NCBI RefSeq assembly: GCF_001661345.1
Contig: NW_017962913.1
Coordinates: 5,428-69,427 of the forward strand
Source: Ascoidea rubescens DSM 1968
Taxonomy: Eukaryota > Ascomycota > Saccharomycetes > Ascoideales > Ascoideaceae
Length of the DNA stretch: 64,000 nucleotides
Direction: 5' to 3'
Made by a program: the position numbers and the translations under genes. Shown piece after piece: positions 42,659 through 53,898 of the stretch (position 1 is its first letter; the number at the start of each line of letters is the position of its first letter). A model generated the notes under the pieces. It worked only from the letters and a program-made list of their open reading frames with translations, ran no database searches and was not told the origin of the DNA.

Positions 42659-44072
42659 ATTAACGAGTGATTAATTAATAAATCTTCTGTTACCGTTCTT
42701 TTTGTCTAGCAAAATATACTGATTAAACAAAAACACAACCACGATAAATGAAAAAAAACTAAATTAGTTTTATAAATCTAAAAACAAATAACAAAAGGAA
42801 AGGGTGAAAGACCTATATAGCTTATTGTAAAAAAAAGGGAAAACTAAATTAATTTATATAGAGAAAATAATTGAAATAAATGTTTTCATGCCTGGCGAAT
42901 AATGAAATTAATGGTGAAATACTAAATTTCTATTCATGTTTCAATTATCAGAGGGAAAGAATAAAAAGAAAAAAACGAGAAAGTATATCAAAGTTAAATA
43001 CGAATACAATATGAAAACAAAGTCATAATCATTTAATTCTAATTTCAACTTATTTATTTAACACTTTTTGTTACTTCTTAGAAAAAGGATTTGCAGAGTA
43101 TTATTATAAGTGGTAACAATTTGACCTAACATTAGAAAAGATGCAAAACGTGAAATCAATTAGATTGTTGCTATTCGACAGGGGCATGCTATGATACAGT
43201 AGAGTTTTTCAGCCAAAACCACATCCAAATGTTCCAGTGGCAGAAGGACAGCGTTTTTACTAAATATAACCGTTCCAAATATAGATGAAAAAGTGCTTTC
43301 CTTTTTAACAAAACGTAGAGAACCAGCGCCTGCTGAACTTGGCTAGAACACAACGTGATGATTTTGCAGTGGTAGAGCGAGGGCCAGCCCACCTGGAGCA
43401 CTCCTGAGATCTACCTTGAGGGCCACGAAAAAAAAGAAAAACACGAATTGGGCCCACGCTGAACCCTAGCCCAATTCTTCCATTTCTACCCAGTTGGCAG
43501 ACCCAGGCTGCTGGAAAACGTTATCATCAGTGCAGTGCACAGTGATCTGCTGCAAATGACGTAGAGATGCACCAGTCCTAGCCCAAAAAGATTGGACAGT
43601 CAATGTGACCATGTTTTGTACTTGCTCAGCGGCAGTTCAGGTTCCGGCTTCTCAACACAGTACCACAATCCGTAACTGGACAATTTAACAACAATAGAAA
43701 AGAATCTTAACAATAGCCCGGAAATGTCCTCGAAATGTTCTGAAACTGTTTTGACGCTGCTGTAACAATGCTCACAATAGCTGAAAACAATAGCTGAAGG
43801 TGTCCATGATCGATATTCGATAAACTTCATGTAGACACCTTAAGAAACAGTAATAATCCTGAGGAATGCTCAAATTTCCCTTGATATTTATGCAAATTCC
43901 CTTTGGAAACAGCCTCAGTCAACTCTTGCCCATACTTATCTACAAGCAGTATATATCACTATAAAAAAAATATATTTCGCTAAACTACATTTACTTGTTT
44001 ATACTGTTTTCCATTGTTTTCTATTGTTTTTCTTTTATCGCCAATTTCAAATCTCAAACAATATTGCTTCCA
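42659..44072. promoter_or_regulatory. Long spacer, EXG1 and PEF1 upstream regions
   Basis: 1,414 bp between divergent genes, so it holds both promoters. The left half is AT-rich (EXG1 side), while 43200-43800 is richer in G and C and contains two minus ORFs (70 and 76 codons) without motifs. No gene is recognised. Confidence 0.45.
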
Positions 44073-44968
44073 ATGTCCAAAAATATCTACAAAGGTGATG
44101 ATTTATTAGTAAGTCGTCTATGATAAACTTATATTTCTTATCTTACTTGCTTTCTTTGCTGTTATCTATTACTAATTAGTTTATTTTCAATCAGATATTC
44201 ACAACACCACAAGATTTAACCAAAAGCCACACTGACCCTGAAAGATTCTCAAAATCTAAAACTGGTGGTCCAATTTCTGATGGTAGGATTTTTTCAACTG
44301 TCAAAGCTGCTAATAGACATGCCAGAACTCATCATACTGGTGGTTCAATCAACTCTGATGACCAAAAACTGATAAAATCCTTTTCTTCGCTTTCTCTGCC
44401 CCAGAACCCTCATACTCCTCTACCAAAACAACCTACACTAGATGAACAGCTTTTATTATCCTTCAATAGAGTCGATAGAGACAAAAACGGAGTTCTAAAT
44501 CTTTATGAACTACAAACAGCTTTACACAATGATGATTCGTCTGCTTTTAAAATATCTACAATCAAAACTTTGATCAAAAATTTTGTACCTCAGAAAGAAA
44601 TTGATTATCTAATTGATTTTGAGGATTTCAAAAAGCTATATAAGGAGATTATCACTTGGAGAAACATTTTCAAACAGTTTGATCTCGATAATAGTTTCAC
44701 TATCGATTTTAGTGAATTTGTATCTTCAATTGAAAAAATTGGCTTTTCTTTACCAGAAAATCTAAACAGGTTTATTTTCAACAAATTCTCTTATAAAAAT
44801 CCTTCGAGTTTGAACAACGAAATGAAATTCGATTCTTTTGTCGAAAGCATACTATTGATCATCTCTCTCACAAAAACATTTGTCAAGTACAGAACTCAAG
44901 AGGATTTTAACTACGCAAAAATATCCTATCCTGACTTTCTTGAAGAATTTGTGAAACTCATAGCTTAA
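44073..44968 (+). CDS. PEF1: Pef1-like penta-EF-hand protein with one intron
   Basis: Spliced as 44073..44108 joined to 44195..44968, giving 269 residues. Exon 1 codes 'MSKNIYKGDDLL'. The intron (86 bp) starts GTAAGT, has a branch-like TACTAAT at 44170-44176 and ends CAG at 44194; exon 2 continues in frame with 'IFTTPQDLTKSHTDPERFSK'. The C-terminal half has canonical EF-hand loops 'DRDKNGVLNLYE' and 'DLDNSFTIDFSE', spaced as in the penta-EF-hand (ALG-2/Pef1) family, with later degenerate hands. Yeast Pef1 is a calcium-binding protein linked to polarised growth. The N part is disordered, as in Pef1. The intron is my inference from splice signals and frame. Alternative: another EF-hand protein. 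Confidence 0.7.
44109..44194 (+). other. Intron of the PEF1-like gene
   Basis: 86 bp: 5' GTAAGT (44109-44114), TACTAAT branch-like site 18 nt before the acceptor, 3' TTTCAATCAG. In-frame stops make it non-coding, and removing it joins two coding stretches in phase. Confidence 0.75.
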
Positions 44969-45631
44969 ACTTTCTCCCTTGTTTTTATTTCTCCCTTAAC
45001 ATTTACTCTTCTTATCTAACTTTTCATTTCCCTATCTAATTAATATATATATCCCCCTTCTAGCCCCTGCTGGACTTTGTCCTCCTCCAATAAGCCTTTA
45101 TCACGTGTGTCTACTGAACAATCTGCACTGTTTTCTATGCACAAAGAGTGATCTTCCAGCTGATGACATCCACCTCCAAACAACGACACACTTTCTTGAT
45201 GATGGTCCTCTTCGACACCATCATTCGAAGATGGTGGAGCTCCACGTCTAAACCTTTGATATCTGATGCATTGTCTGAAGTTTCCAGCAATAACAAACGA
45301 CACAAAGCACCAGAGTCTCCTATTAATAATGAATGCAACAGCTGCCCTTGTTCTTCTCTCACTGACGGATCTCATTCCCTAGTATGGGAACTTTTGAATC
45401 TTCCCAAACACGAAAAAGGTAAAACTGTGAAATGACAGTTCAATCCTCAAATTCAGCTTTTTTATTTCCAGTTTCCTTATACCTTATTTCTATATCTTCT
45501 GTCACTCTACAACATTCACTTTAGAGTGCTGTTCACTATCTCTCGTTTTCTATTTTTGTTTTGCTCTTATATATCGCTTTATAAATGCTTATTAATCCTT
45601 ACCAGCTACAAATCAATGATTATATCCCAAA
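44969..45631. promoter_or_regulatory. Spacer upstream of the Asn-rich gene
   Basis: 663 bp between the PEF1-like stop and the next start. Overlapping ORFs on both strands near 45040-45435 (up to 111 codons) have no motif. It probably holds the PEF1-like terminator and a promoter. Confidence 0.45.
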
Positions 45632-47000
45632 ATGAGTGACATGAAATTTAATCACATTTCTTCAAATCCTCAAAGTTTAGATGACAGTAACCAACCAATA
45701 AATACTAGTATCAACAATAACCTCGATGTTTCTAATATATCTCATATGATTGCGCTTGACGCCCCCCTGTTGAATCTGAATAAAAAATTACTAAAAAATG
45801 GTTCTTCAAAATCTGAATCAAACACTGACTCTCAATCTAAAGATGATACGCAAATCATTAATAGTATTCATAATATCGATAACATTGATCATATAAACCA
45901 GCTTTCTACCAAAGATTCCGACTTACAAGAAATCTCTAATATAAACCGATTAAATGATTTTACTGCTGATGATACCAATGATGACATCAGCGATGATATT
46001 GATAATATTAGAAGCAGTAATTCCAATATAACCAGCAAAATAAAAAGTAATAAATTAAATAAAAAAATATCAAAAAGTCAACTTTCAAACCAAAATGTGT
46101 TTTCTGTTGAAAAACAAAATGTTGCAACTTCAACTTCAAACTCTCAATCAGAAAATCCAAAACCCAAAATAAAATCGAAAACGAAAACAAATTCAAATAA
46201 CAACACAACCTCACCTCCTAATCCTGCTTACCAACCCCAGAAAATTAATATATCACAGCAGCATATGGTTCCTATTTCTACTCAAGGAATTCAGCAAGGT
46301 CCATTACCAACTCATCCTCCTTCAATATCACAGTTTGAATATTTTCCTCAATTTCTTCAGCAATACCCGCCACCACCGCCACATCAATATCAATTTCCTT
46401 TATATCAATATCCAATTCAATCAAATCAATTTATTCAATCCTCTCCAACTTATGCATTTAAAAACAAATCTGTACCTTTTAACGATGGAAAAGCTAGTAA
46501 CATGATTAGGCATTCTAACCAAAAACATCTGAACGATCTCAAATCTAATTCCAATAATAATTTTATCTCAAAAATAGAGAATAATGATAATATTATCAAT
46601 AACAACTCTTTTAATAACATGAATAGTTCATCATCTACTCCGACAACTTATATGAAAAGAGATCAATGTACTATTCTTGCTGATATTTATTATAATGTCA
46701 GGACTGATAAGTTGAATTTAAATAAAACCCCAAAGGAAATTGACGAAATTGTTTATAGTCAATTACCTGAAGCATTTAGCAAAAAAAATATGAAGTTTGA
46801 TCGAACTTATACACAAATTCGAGAAAAATTAAGCCGATTAAGAGCTGAATTAAAAAAAATTTATATTGAAGAATTAGTTAATCATCCATCGTGGATAATG
46901 AAAATTAAAGAAGCAGAATTTTTTGTGCTGAATAATCGTTTGCATGATGGAACCCAGCCCACCAATAGTGATCCTATGTGCTTTAATTCCAATTCTAGCC

Positions 47001-47080
<80 letters not shown>

Positions 47081-47851
47081 GATAATAACGATACTACAAA
47101 TTTCAAAGAATTTAAAGAAAACAAAGAAAACAAAGAAAAAACAAATACAAAATTAGCAATTGATAAATATACAAACAAAATCAAATTAAGTGATTTATCC
47201 GATATCAGTGGTGAAAAGAGGAATAGATCTACTTTTGAAAATTCTGCTGCAAATGATGATGATTGCAATAATACAATCATTATTTCAAACGCCCCTTCTA
47301 TCAATTCTAAACAATGTTATAAAGAATTTTTATCAAACCTAAAAAGACTCAAAAGCAATGGCACGACAGATTGTTTATTTACAAAAGCTGTTATCGATAA
47401 AGATAATCGTAACAATCAAAAAGATTTTAATACTGCATATAGTGACGATAATGATGAAAGTATTGGTTCAGAATTTAAAATTTCAGATTCAAAGGAAAAC
47501 TTACTAAAATTATACCAGCAATCGCTAGCCCAGCAAAATAACATCATTAAAACTCTATCGGAAACCTTTAGCAAACTACCAAAATTTGATCAGCTTCAAC
47601 AGATTGTAAACAAAAAAGATCAAAAAATCTTTCAGTTAGAAAAAGAGATTGAACAATTGAAAACCAGATTCGAAACAGAAAATTTTCAGTTGAGAAACCA
47701 GATAATTGACATCAAAAGTAGTAAAAACAGTGAAATATTGGATTTAAGAATCAAATTATTGGATTTGAAGGAAAAACAGATAACTAATGCTGCCAAAGAA
47801 CCTGTTCTTTCGCCAGATTCACCTATTAATCTAAGTAACGATCGTAGTTAA
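45632..47851 (+). CDS. Asn-rich protein with possible DNA-binding and coiled-coil regions
   Basis: 739 residues, not recognised. N-terminal 200 residues are Asn/Ser/Asp-rich; about 205-290 are Pro/Gln-rich ('QYPPPPPHQYQFPLYQYPIQ'). Residues about 345-440 form a compact charged helical segment: 'RDQCTILADIYYNVRTDKLN', 'PKEIDEIVYSQLPEAFSKKN', 'YTQIREKLSRLRAELKKIYI' and 'HPSWIMKIKEAEFFVLNNRL'. That spacing of helices with conserved-looking Trp and Arg could be a Myb/trihelix-like DNA-binding domain, but I cannot name it. Poly-Asn follows (AAT repeats at about 47005-47080). The C-terminal end (about 620-715) is a heptad-type coiled coil ('KIFQLEKEIEQLKTRFETEN'). Together this suggests a transcription regulator; function is a guess. 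Confidence 0.7.
47005..47080 (+). repeat. AAT trinucleotide microsatellite (poly-Asn)
   Basis: About 24 AAT copies inside the Asn-rich gene, read in frame as poly-Asn. Confidence 0.9.
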
Positions 47852-48123
47852 AGTTTAACGTGGCTGTAATTAATTCTACAAATAGGAATATCTTTAGTTG
47901 TTTTTTTACTCTATTTCTGGTTACTTTTATGTCCAATCTCAAATTACACCACTTTTTTCGCTTTGCACGGCACAAACAGCACAATAAGCACTAAATTCAC
48001 GTGTGCTTACGTAACACAAACCGCTTTTTTTGCATGGAATTGAAATATAAAAAATTTTCATTTTGATCTGGCTTCAAATAGAATAATTGATGAAAGTTGG
48101 TTTGATAATTACCAAAACAAAAG

Positions 48124-49866
48124 ATGTCTTTTCCATTTTCTTTAGAGAATTTACCCCCATCAACTAGTCCTTGGGGTCCCCCAAAGGAAATCCCTTCTTA
48201 CTTGAAGTTTCACAATGTTCCTTATGCTCCATTTTCCAAAACTGATAAACTAGGTAAAGCTGCAGATTGGATTTCAACTGATTCTAATCAACAACAAACA
48301 CAACAGCAAAACAAAACTACTAGGAGAGATAGGGATCCATTTCATGCCTATGGTGCTTCAGCTGCTTCGAAATTTGCTGCTGATGACGAATTGGCTAATG
48401 ATACTGCTGGCTTTGAAATTGTTGACTCAAGCACAACCGCTAACAAACCTCAACAACCTCAACAACAACAAAACTACAGACAGAGAGTTCTCAAGAGCAG
48501 ATACCACAAACCTGTTCAAAATAAACAATTTCAATCAAACCAAAATCAAGGCAAACGTTCCAATGTTTCTAACTCATATAGACCATATTGGAACAATAAT
48601 AATGAAAAAAATAAACCTAAAAAATCTTCTGTTGAAATTAAGGACAATTGGAAATTATTAACTTCAATCGATTTCAATAGGTTGAATAAACTAAAACTTG
48701 ATGTTGATTTGAAAAAAAGTGTTGTGTTGACTTCCAAAGGTGCTTCTTTCAATTATAATAAGAATGTCTTTGAAAGAACAGGTATTAACAAAAAACCAAT
48801 TCCATTAAAACCTTCAAGCACTGTAAAAACAGAATATAAGTCTTCTACAACTTCAAAGGATCCTATTTTGCTTCAATATGCCAAGGAAAATAAAAGTGAA
48901 GTTTTCATAACTGATACAATTTTATCCCAAATTATGTCAACTCTTATTTCCAATTTCTCATGGGATGTCGTTGTCACTAAAAAAGGGAATAAATTGTTTT
49001 TTGACAAAAGATTATCTTCAACTAATCCAATAACTGTCGATGAAAATGACCCAGGTTTATCTCAAGCTTCAATCAATATAGATGCTGCTGATATTAACAG
49101 TGACGTTAACTTATCAAATGAAGCATCTTATTTAAATAACTTGTTGTTATCATTATCAATTATTCCTGATGCTTCTACTTTAAAAAAATTTGAATTGTCT
49201 ACAAAAGAATTTGTACAATCTGAAAATTCGAAGAATTTTATTCCCAAATCCTATTCTTATAAGATAATAAAATTGCCAAATCTGACTAATAAAAGTAAAA
49301 AAGCTAGCAGCAAATTATCATCTTATTATGATTCTGAATCCGAAGAGGACGAAAACGATTTTATTAAAGTTCTTGTTAGAACAGAAAGCTCTGCTGTTCA
49401 AAGAATCGGCTCAGATGTTTCACCAATTGCTATTCATGCTATTACTCAATATAAGACTGGGTCTAGTTTAGATTGGAATACTAAATTACAATTGCAAAAA
49501 GGTGCAATTCTTGCTGCTGAATTAAGAAAAAATATTAATCAGTTTTCTAAATGGACAATTGAATCTATCTTATCTGATGTCAAATTGATCAAGATTGGTT
49601 TTGTATCAAGAGCTAACTACAAGAAAAATGATTCCCATAATTTATTGGATGTTATTGGATATACCCCACAAGATTTAGCCAACCAAATGAAATTAAACTT
49701 TGGTACTGGTTGGGGAATCTTCAAAAGTTTCATTGATATTATTAATGGATGGAATCTTTCAGATGGTGAAAGTGGTGATGGTAAATTTATTATTGTAAAA
49801 GACCCCAATAGTCCAAAAGTATCAATTTATAAACTTCCAGATGAGGAAGATGCATTGTCTATTTGA
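48124..49866 (+). CDS. Translation initiation factor eIF3 subunit d
   Basis: 580 residues matching eIF3d (human EIF3D, fission yeast Moe1). N part 'STSPWGPPKEIPSYLKFHNV' and 'PFSKTDKLGKAADW' match the family start, followed by a Gln/Asn-rich variable stretch and the Arg-rich RNA-binding part. The cap-binding-like core has 'VEIKDNWKLLTSIDFNRLNK', 'DPILLQYAKENKSEVFITDT', 'SWDVVVTKKGNKLFFDKR' and 'EASYLNNLLLSLS'. The C-terminal part 'LDWNTKLQLQKGAILAAELR', 'KIGFVSRANYKKNDSHNLLD', 'WGIFKSFIDI' and 'GKFIIVKDPNSPKVSIYKLP' follows human eIF3d closely. eIF3d binds caps and contributes to eIF3-dependent initiation. S. cerevisiae lacks it, so the gene is lineage-informative. Divided by 154 bp from the convergent TAP42. 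Confidence 0.94.
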   Translation: MSFPFSLENLPPSTSPWGPPKEIPSYLKFHNVPYAPFSKTDKLGKAADWISTDSNQQQTQQQNKTTRRDRDPFHAYGASAASKFAADDELANDTAGFEIVDSSTTANKPQQPQQQQNYRQRVLKSRYHKPVQNKQFQSNQNQGKRSNVSNSYRPYWNNNNEKNKPKKSSVEIKDNWKLLTSIDFNRLNKLKLDVDLKKSVVLTSKGASFNYNKNVFERTGINKKPIPLKPSSTVKTEYKSSTTSKDPILLQYAKENKSEVFITDTILSQIMSTLISNFSWDVVVTKKGNKLFFDKRLSSTNPITVDENDPGLSQASINIDAADINSDVNLSNEASYLNNLLLSLSIIPDASTLKKFELSTKEFVQSENSKNFIPKSYSYKIIKLPNLTNKSKKASSKLSSYYDSESEEDENDFIKVLVRTESSAVQRIGSDVSPIAIHAITQYKTGSSLDWNTKLQLQKGAILAAELRKNINQFSKWTIESILSDVKLIKIGFVSRANYKKNDSHNLLDVIGYTPQDLANQMKLNFGTGWGIFKSFIDIINGWNLSDGESGDGKFIIVKDPNSPKVSIYKLPDEEDALSI

Positions 49867-50020
49867 ATAAATGAATAAATAGTTTATATAATAAACAATT
49901 AGTAAAATATATTGAAAAAATTCATGGCATTTTCTTTTCAAATCTTAATTAAGATTTATAGTTGTAAAATTTCGTTGTTGAAATTCAAATCCGCTGTTTA
50001 ATTTGATCAATTATTCGAAA

Positions 50021-51208
50021 TTACCCCATATTCATTGTATTACCACTACCTTTTTTGTGGGTGTCAGTAAAATCATCCCATTCTCTTTTCTTATAAACAC
50101 CAACTTCATCGTAATTATCTTTTTCTTCATCATCAGACTCTGAATCACTTTCATTTCCAGTTATGGATTGTTTAACTATTCCACCTCTTTTCATTTCTTC
50201 ATCAAGATATTCTTCAATTGACATTGTTGGTAGCTCTTGACCAGTGCCAAATACCTTTTTCCTTAATTGATCCTTTTTGGAGTAAAGAGTGAATGGCCTC
50301 AAAACTTTGCCTTCTTTTGATAATATTGATTTATTTAAAGTTTCCAAATTCTCAGTATAACCATAATTGTTTTCCTCCGATAGTATATTGCTTTTATTGT
50401 CTTTGCTCGCATACTTTTGATCTTTTGTTTGATTAGTATTTTCTTTTCCCACTGACTGAATTTTAGGTGCAGGAATTGATCTATTGGACAAAAGTTGCAA
50501 TTCCATTTGAATATTCTCTAGATCTTTGAATGCTTTAACAACTAAAAGATTTATTCTAGTTAAATGGAGTTCTCTCAAAATTTCTTCATCGATGTCATTT
50601 TCATTTAAATTTTTGTATTTGTTTTCATAATATTTTAGCTGGTCATTAATTGAATTTTCATATTTAAAAAATTTAATCTTTTCTTCTCTTCTTGACATAG
50701 GATTTGTATTGGTGAATATGGTATTTTTAAACTCGCTATCGTTATTATCATCAGAACTCTCGTCATTCTCAGTGCTTTGAAATGCTTTTAGTTTTTGAAG
50801 TAAATCCTTGTTTAAGATTGAATAGTTATCGAGGGTTTTTAGAAACTGAAGATACAAATATTTTGACAACTTTAAGCTGTTTACCTTTAAAGTGAAAGCT
50901 TGAGGATTGTCTTTGTCAAACTTCTTTGATGCCAATAAAGCAAGATAATAGTCAACAGACAAAAACTTGATGTAATTTGTATTTAACTCTTCGAGAGATT
51001 CATTAACCGAAAATAGAGCTAGGCTAGATATGATTTTTTTTAGATTTAGCAATTTCTGAAATATTTTGTTGGCTTTTGATTGATACTCAAGAGAATCTTG
51101 TCTAAGAGACAACTCACTCAACACCCCAATTGACCTTACAACCTGATTGTAAACATTTGCCAACGAGGCTTCCCCTTCTCGTTCGTCTTCTCTATCTGAG
51201 TCTGTCAT
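50021..51208 (-). CDS. TAP42: Tap42, PP2A-type phosphatase regulator
   Basis: 395 residues of the alpha-4/Tap42 family, which binds PP2A and Sit4 catalytic subunits downstream of TORC1. Conserved blocks: 'LSLRQDSLEYQSKANKIFQK' (yeast 'SLRQDSPEYQ'), 'LALFSVNESLEELNTNYIKF', 'LSVDYYLALLASK', 'MSRREEKIKFFKYENSINDQ', 'LRELHLTRINLLVVKAF' and the C-terminal 'KVLRPFTLYSKKDQLRKKVF', 'PTMSIEEYLDEEM', 'KREWDDFTDTHKKGSGNTMN'. The start is the first Met, giving an acidic 12-residue N terminus. Slightly longer than yeast Tap42 (366) because of a Ser/Asp/Asn linker around residue 150. Confidence 0.95.
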   Translation of the reverse strand: MTDSDREDEREGEASLANVYNQVVRSIGVLSELSLRQDSLEYQSKANKIFQKLLNLKKIISSLALFSVNESLEELNTNYIKFLSVDYYLALLASKKFDKDNPQAFTLKVNSLKLSKYLYLQFLKTLDNYSILNKDLLQKLKAFQSTENDESSDDNNDSEFKNTIFTNTNPMSRREEKIKFFKYENSINDQLKYYENKYKNLNENDIDEEILRELHLTRINLLVVKAFKDLENIQMELQLLSNRSIPAPKIQSVGKENTNQTKDQKYASKDNKSNILSEENNYGYTENLETLNKSILSKEGKVLRPFTLYSKKDQLRKKVFGTGQELPTMSIEEYLDEEMKRGGIVKQSITGNESDSESDDEEKDNYDEVGVYKKREWDDFTDTHKKGSGNTMNMG

Positions 51209-51477
51209 TTATGTTCTTTACAAATCTCACCTCTTTATCAACGCTTTCTCCAACTGATTATCACCCAAAATCATCCCCCGTTCTGGGTCTGCGGAAAGAA
51301 CGGAAACAGTTACGGATTTCTAATTAATACACATTTCCGCATTATATAATATTAGGTAATAATTAGGTAAGTAGCCACACCGATAACGCACCAGTAACGC
51401 ACCTTTTTCTATGTATTCTTATCTACAAAAAGTCCAGTAAACACATTGAAAGTGACTAAAACACAAAATACCAAAAG

Positions 51478-53898
51478 CTAGTAGGCTCCTCCTACGCCTG
51501 CGACAAATGCCAAACTCCAGGTTAATGACATCCCATCGTCTAGATAGCCATAGTTGAAATTTTCTTTTCCAAAAAAGTTCCATGCTAACCCTGGATCAAA
51601 TAATGCTGTATTCAACATTAGTATTCCTTTCCATCCACCGTCAACCTTATCGATATGGCTTGACAACTTTTCCTCCCATTCTTCTTTCACAAACTTTGGA
51701 GATCGGAAATAACTTGATATTGGTGTGATAGGTAACATATGGATCCCCTGAATATATTCTAGGTTATTCCCAAAGTATGTTGTATGGTGAATTTTATTTT
51801 CAAAAAAGATTCCTGTTACTTTATTTCCAATGAATTCTTTGGGCTGGATCTTATTATCATTATCCATCAACATGTAAGATGTGATTGAATTTTTCATTAC
51901 ACTTAAAATCAAATCCATTAGTCTTCCCAATTTATCATTTTTAACAACAATTGACCATAATTTGATCGAATAATAGCAATGATAATCCTCTGATGAGGAT
52001 TCCTCGTCTTTACCATCGGCACTTGCAAATAATCCCTTAGCCCAACTGTGTCCATTAAACCAGTCAAATGACCTGAATTGTGGGAAATAATTATCTCCCG
52101 GACTTGGATTGCAAACATCTCTGACTAAAAAATCAACAAAATCTTTATTTTCATTTAAAAATTCACTTTCTCTTCCATCATTGAGGTCTAATTCGACCTT
52201 ACCAATAATTGCCGCAGCATGTATAAAATAACTGTAATGAAAATGATGATCGTTATAGTATGAATTTCCGAAATCGAGATTGGGATCACCATTGATACCA
52301 GCTCTGGAAATCAATCCTTTATATGAATTATCGTAAATCAATGGTTGAATATTGTTCAATTTTGAAAATCTATTGAACGCATTTTTCAATTTCGGTAATA
52401 ATCTCAATGTCAATTCTCTATCTTGTAAAATGTACATTGTTGAATACAAAACCAAAGCATATTTATCCAATTTTTTACCTGCAAAATACATCGAGTCTAA
52501 ATTGGATAGATTCATCACGTCTTCACTAACTTCAATTTCAGCGGCTTTTCTAATTAGACCTAGACTATTATTATTATATGTTGCCTGATAATTTAAACTG
52601 GTACCAGGGAAAAATGTGATGTTAACTGGTAAATCGTAGTGAACAATCTCAAATTTATCAATCAAGTAACCAGCCATTACACCCTTGGTGGTTGAATCTA
52701 GATAAATATCTGTTCTTCCACTATTTGTATAATTTGAAAAATTATTATAATGGTGAGGTAGAGCAAACATTATTGGTTTGCTTGACAATGAATATCCTGC
52801 AGTTTTAAAATTAAATGAATAAACAGCACTTGAATTTGAAGAGGGGGAGCCAGAGGAATTTGCATCAATAACCTCGGATGAGATTTCAGTGTGATATACA
52901 AACAATCCAGCAGCTAGATCGTAGAATTGTGAAAATCCTGTAGCAACTTGAATTGTGCAATTGGATAATACATTTGACTGAATATTGTTATTATCTATTT
53001 TAGTTAAATTGAAATTCGGGTTTGAATAATTTGAAACATAAACTGACCAAACAATGTCATTAAATAGAACAATTTTATATTTTTGAATATTGTTTGATAA
53101 ATTCCCCAATCTTTCGATTGATCTGAAACCGACAGTTGATTGTAACAATGGAGTTAAATTATTATAAATACCAGTTATAAAACCCAAACCTTGAACAATT
53201 GGAAAGTTGATATTTCCATTTTCGTTGCTATTATATGAGTTGTAAGGTAAAGATAAATTTAAATTAACAGAAGAATGATTCAAGCTATTCAAGCTCAAAT
53301 TTAATAGGTTTGGGTCTTGCAAACTTCGAAACTGGGTCGAACTAAAGATAATTGATTTGATTCCAATTGGATTAATAAAAAATTCATGGGGTATGTTATC
53401 ATTTGAAAAGGTTTTCTGGTTATTTGTGATATGGGAGACTGCTAATCCATTGAAACCATCAACTTTGGAGAATGATAATGAATAGGGATGAGTCCAAATA
53501 GAGCATTGTTGATTTTCGAGAATAAAATTGGTATAGAACTTGTTGGTGTAAATTGGTTTATTCGTGTCATTATAGTTGATATAGCTAATTGCAGATGTTA
53601 GTGAGTGAGAAGTAGCACCAAAATAGTCTATAGGGTTTTTGGTTGAAATTGGAGCTGAAAACAAGTCCTCTTCAAGATTTAGAGCTGAAGATGACTGAGA
53701 GACAAAATAAGAAGAAGTGGAAGCAGGAGTGGAAGCGGGAGTGGAAGTAGAAGTGGAAGTAGAAGCAGAAGCAGAAGTAAACCCAACTGTTTGAAGTGTT
53801 GGGTGAGATTCGATAAAAGAGTTGAAGTGAGTTTTTAGCTTTGCTTTAATGTCAGCAGCTTGTTGGGGCAAGGGCATTGGAGCTCTGTTGTAAGGCAT
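51478..53898 (-). CDS. ENG2: Endo-1,3-beta-glucanase, GH81
   Basis: 806 residues from the ATG at 53898, chosen because 'MPYNRAPMPLPQQAADIKAK' and 'HFNSFIESHPTL' resemble the N terminus of intracellular Eng2/Acf2; the frame is open 60 codons further up and that extension has a hydrophobic stretch, so a membrane-anchored isoform is possible. GH81 landmarks: 'SIWTHPYSLSFSKVDGFNGL', 'VQGLGFITGIYNN', 'GLISRAGINGDPNLDFGNSY', 'YYNDHHFHYSYFIHAAAII', 'FRSFDWFNGHSWAKGLFASA', 'GKDEESSSEDYHCYYSIKLW' and 'YIQGIHMLPITPISSYFRS', which carry the catalytic Asp and Glu. A Ser/Thr/Ala-rich stretch (residues about 40-70) follows the start. I read no in-frame CTG in the gene. Confidence 0.93.
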   Translation of the reverse strand: MPYNRAPMPLPQQAADIKAKLKTHFNSFIESHPTLQTVGFTSASASTSTSTSTPASTPASTSSYFVSQSSSALNLEEDLFSAPISTKNPIDYFGATSHSLTSAISYINYNDTNKPIYTNKFYTNFILENQQCSIWTHPYSLSFSKVDGFNGLAVSHITNNQKTFSNDNIPHEFFINPIGIKSIIFSSTQFRSLQDPNLLNLSLNSLNHSSVNLNLSLPYNSYNSNENGNINFPIVQGLGFITGIYNNLTPLLQSTVGFRSIERLGNLSNNIQKYKIVLFNDIVWSVYVSNYSNPNFNLTKIDNNNIQSNVLSNCTIQVATGFSQFYDLAAGLFVYHTEISSEVIDANSSGSPSSNSSAVYSFNFKTAGYSLSSKPIMFALPHHYNNFSNYTNSGRTDIYLDSTTKGVMAGYLIDKFEIVHYDLPVNITFFPGTSLNYQATYNNNSLGLIRKAAEIEVSEDVMNLSNLDSMYFAGKKLDKYALVLYSTMYILQDRELTLRLLPKLKNAFNRFSKLNNIQPLIYDNSYKGLISRAGINGDPNLDFGNSYYNDHHFHYSYFIHAAAIIGKVELDLNDGRESEFLNENKDFVDFLVRDVCNPSPGDNYFPQFRSFDWFNGHSWAKGLFASADGKDEESSSEDYHCYYSIKLWSIVVKNDKLGRLMDLILSVMKNSITSYMLMDNDNKIQPKEFIGNKVTGIFFENKIHHTTYFGNNLEYIQGIHMLPITPISSYFRSPKFVKEEWEEKLSSHIDKVDGGWKGILMLNTALFDPGLAWNFFGKENFNYGYLDDGMSLTWSLAFVAGVGGAY

